From NCBI GenBank assembly GCA_947632355.1, contig CANROY010000033.1, positions 1 through 14,186 on the forward strand: 14,186 nt of DNA, given 5' to 3'. The notes under the pieces were generated by a model that was given only the letters and a program-made list of their open reading frames with translations, had not been told where the DNA came from and searched no databases. The position numbers and the translations under genes were made by a program. This DNA is from an uncultured Bacilli bacterium (GTDB lineage: Bacteria; Bacillota_I; Bacilli_A; RF39; UBA660). Numbering within the stretch: the stretch's first letter is position 1; each line of letters starts with the position of its first letter. Below are positions 12,811-14,186 of the stretch, piece after piece.

Positions 12811-13155
12811 ATGAATCAGGTTGTTTTGGTTGGTCGATTATGTGCTGAACCAGAGATTACTGGGGAAGGTGAAAAACAAAGAAGTGTTGTAACCATTGCT
12901 GTTAATCGTCCTTTTAAAAATATGGAAGGTATTTATGAGACTGATTTTATTCATTGTGTTCTATGGAATAATATTGCACTAAATACATTTGAATATTGTC
13001 ATACTGGAGATGTTATCGGTATAAAAGGAAGATTACAAACAAGAAGTTATGAAGACGAAACAAAAACAAAAAAATACATCATGGAAGTTATTGCAGAAAA
13101 AGTTACTTTTTTATCTTCAAATAATAAAAATTCGGAAAAAGAAGGAAAGGAGTAA
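12811..13155 (+). CDS. ssb: Short single-stranded DNA-binding protein (SsbB-like)
   Basis: A 114-aa OB-fold protein with typical SSB motifs: MNQVVLVGRLCAEPEI, RSVVTIAVNRPFKN, TDFIHCVLWNNIA, and GDVIGIKGRLQTRSYED. It lacks the long glycine-rich tail and the acidic DDDIPF-type tip of the replicative SSB, ending instead in NNKNSEKEGKE. Length and shape match Bacillus SsbB (about 113 aa), which works in natural transformation and DNA uptake. It would coat single-stranded DNA but probably cannot recruit partners through the acidic tip. AAGGAGGG precedes the ATG at good spacing. Its promoter lies in the dispersed intergenic repeat. It may be cotranscribed with the following membrane-protein gene. 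A role in competence is an inference. Confidence 0.88.
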   Translation: MNQVVLVGRLCAEPEITGEGEKQRSVVTIAVNRPFKNMEGIYETDFIHCVLWNNIALNTFEYCHTGDVIGIKGRLQTRSYEDETKTKKYIMEVIAEKVTFLSSNNKNSEKEGKE

Positions 13156-13179
13156 CATATATTTAACTAGGTGATTTTT

Positions 13180-13959
13180 TTGAAAAAATTAGTTAAACCC
13201 TTAAGTATTTTGGCGATTATGCTTTTTAGTTTTTACTATACCGAAAAAATTGCAAATTTGATGCAAAACAAAAGTCCCATTATGCAAAGTATTAATGAAG
13301 TAGAAGAACAATATAAAGTATCAGCTGTTAATGCTAGTGTAAATGATAACTATATTGTTCCGGGTATTATGGGCCGTATGATTAATAAAAATAAAAGCTT
13401 TGTGAATATGAAAGCGTTTGGAATTTTTAATGAATACTATTTGGTTTTTGATAACATCAAACCGGATATTTCGCTAGAAGATAACAAAGATAAAATTATT
13501 AAGCAAGGAAATAAAGAAAAAAAAGCAGTGGCTTTTCTTTTAGAAGATGGAAGTGAGCAAATTAAAAATTATCTAAAAGAAAATAAAATTCCCGCTAGTC
13601 TTTTAATCTTAGAAAGTACTTACCAAAATAATAGTTATTTTGAACAAATTAATAATGACACAGTAAAATACAAAAACGTAGATAGTTTATTAAATAAAAA
13701 CAATCAAAATAAAAATATTTGTTATGTGAAAACAATGGATCAGAAAGTATGTCAAAAAGACCAAAAATATTTAGTAGAAGAAACGTTTGTATTAAATAGC
13801 AATAATTTAGTAGAAGCCAAAAAAAATTTAGAAAGTGGAAGTATTATATTTATTCAAAAAAATGTTAGTTTAGAACATTTAAAATTATTTATAAAAGAAA
13901 TAGGCTTTAAGGGTTTAAAAATTACGACTGTAAGTGATTTAATTAGTGAAAATAAGTAA
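13180..13959 (+). CDS. Membrane-anchored polysaccharide-deacetylase-like protein, catalytic motif degenerate
   Basis: A 259-aa protein with an N-terminal anchor (KKLVKPLSILAIMLFSFYY). A region with YIVPGIMGRMINKNKSFVNM and FNEYYLVFDNIKP follows, then a NodB-like module. AVAFLLEDGSEQIKNYLKEN followed by KIPASLLIL aligns with the family's LTFDDGP...LKK-x-x-VKATFFV, and the end LESGSIIFIQKN...GFKGLKITTVSDLI matches the final NodB motif. The metal-binding Asp pair (FDD) reads LED and no H-x-x-x-H was seen, so it is probably inactive as a deacetylase. The start is likely TTG 13180, with AGGTGAT (13169-13175) as ribosome site; GTG 13171 is in frame but its nearest ribosome site is about 18 nt away. 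It probably acts at the outer face of the membrane, perhaps in cell-wall or envelope work. Confidence 0.65.
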   Translation: MKKLVKPLSILAIMLFSFYYTEKIANLMQNKSPIMQSINEVEEQYKVSAVNASVNDNYIVPGIMGRMINKNKSFVNMKAFGIFNEYYLVFDNIKPDISLEDNKDKIIKQGNKEKKAVAFLLEDGSEQIKNYLKENKIPASLLILESTYQNNSYFEQINNDTVKYKNVDSLLNKNNQNKNICYVKTMDQKVCQKDQKYLVEETFVLNSNNLVEAKKNLESGSIIFIQKNVSLEHLKLFIKEIGFKGLKITTVSDLISENK

Positions 13960-13976
13960 GTACAGGAGGTGAGAAT

Positions 13977-14186
13977 ATACAACAGAGTGTTTTGGTTGAT
14001 AAAGAAATTAATTTGCAAAATGACGCAATGTTCAAAGCCTTTATGACAAATCCGAATAGTAGAAAAATGGTTTCAAGTGTCATAAGTGAATTAACAGGGA
14101 TTGATAAAGAGTTACTTCTAAATGCCACCTATATAGGTGGAGAAGAAATAGCAAAGAAAAATATGCAAGAGAAAAAACAAGCAACG
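13977..14186 (+). CDS. Rpn/PD-(D/E)XK nuclease family protein (3' partial, non-standard start)
   Basis: An open frame runs to the window end. Residues include NLQNDAMFKAFMTNPNSRKM and VISELTGIDKELLLNATYIG, matching the N-terminus of the Rpn / PD-(D/E)XK transposase-like family (typically ND-xxFKxxF...N...L...LtGi). These proteins are recombination-promoting nucleases, often multi-copy. The active site lies beyond the edge. AGGAGGTGAG (13964-13973) has no ATG, GTG or TTG at proper distance; ATA 13977 sits 7 nt after AGGAGG in the right frame. The next in-frame starts are TTG 13992 (22 nt away) and ATG 14028, the latter inside the conserved region. It either starts at AUA, starts at the distant TTG, or has lost its start. 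Confidence 0.55.
   Translation, partial: MQQSVLVDKEINLQNDAMFKAFMTNPNSRKMVSSVISELTGIDKELLLNATYIGGEEIAKKNMQEKKQAT

Noticed and set aside
13943..14128. 61-codon minus-strand reading frame
   Set aside because: Antisense to the Rpn-like gene, which has clear family motifs.

Overview
The window is A+T-rich with A/T-ending codons, strong AGGAGG-type ribosome binding sites, T-tailed hairpin terminators and sporulation-type genes (cotJ cluster, spoVS). This suggests a low-GC Firmicute, probably an uncultured gut Bacilli/Erysipelotrichia-like lineage; the lineage is an inference. Both ends cut a gene: a surface-type protein on the left and an Rpn/PD-(D/E)XK-type protein on the right.

Layout. (1) 1-1567: the 3' part of a formylglycine-generating-enzyme/C-type-lectin-like protein with a variable-region-like C-terminus, overlapping a 59-aa Xre-type HTH gene. 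(2) 1575-2010: a 144-bp intergenic repeat carrying a terminator and a promoter, which leads into a candidate type I toxin-antitoxin locus: a 23-aa membrane peptide with a sequestered ribosome site, facing a convergent antisense RNA. (3) 2069-5697: a calcium efflux pair, a PMCA-like P-type ATPase and a CaCA-family exchanger. (4) 5757-6791: a cotJ cluster in which CotJA- and CotJB-like domains are fused, followed by the manganese-catalase-like CotJC. (5) 6804-8865: an accessory stretch with a 397-aa unknown gene lying between two copies of the cotJC tail/terminator, then a two-gene PemK/MazF-like toxin-antitoxin pair. (6) 8898-9730: trmL and spoVS. (7) 9733-11228: a membrane protein of unknown function, facing a two-gene minus-strand operon of unknown function. 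(8) 11229-12566: a stand-alone sufB, divergent from that operon. (9) 12644-14186: the second copy of the intergenic repeat driving a short ssbB-like gene, then a membrane-anchored pseudo-deacetylase and the start of an Rpn-like gene.

How the genes work together: the ATPase and exchanger probably both export Ca2+; CotJAB/CotJC belong to a spore-coat module; trmL, sufB and ssb are housekeeping or DNA-handling genes. The most unusual content is the type I toxin-antitoxin candidate and the repeated terminator-promoter cassette. The two copies share the same promoter architecture 11 kb apart, in front of unrelated genes, and a 12-bp palindrome is kept in both although its centre differs.
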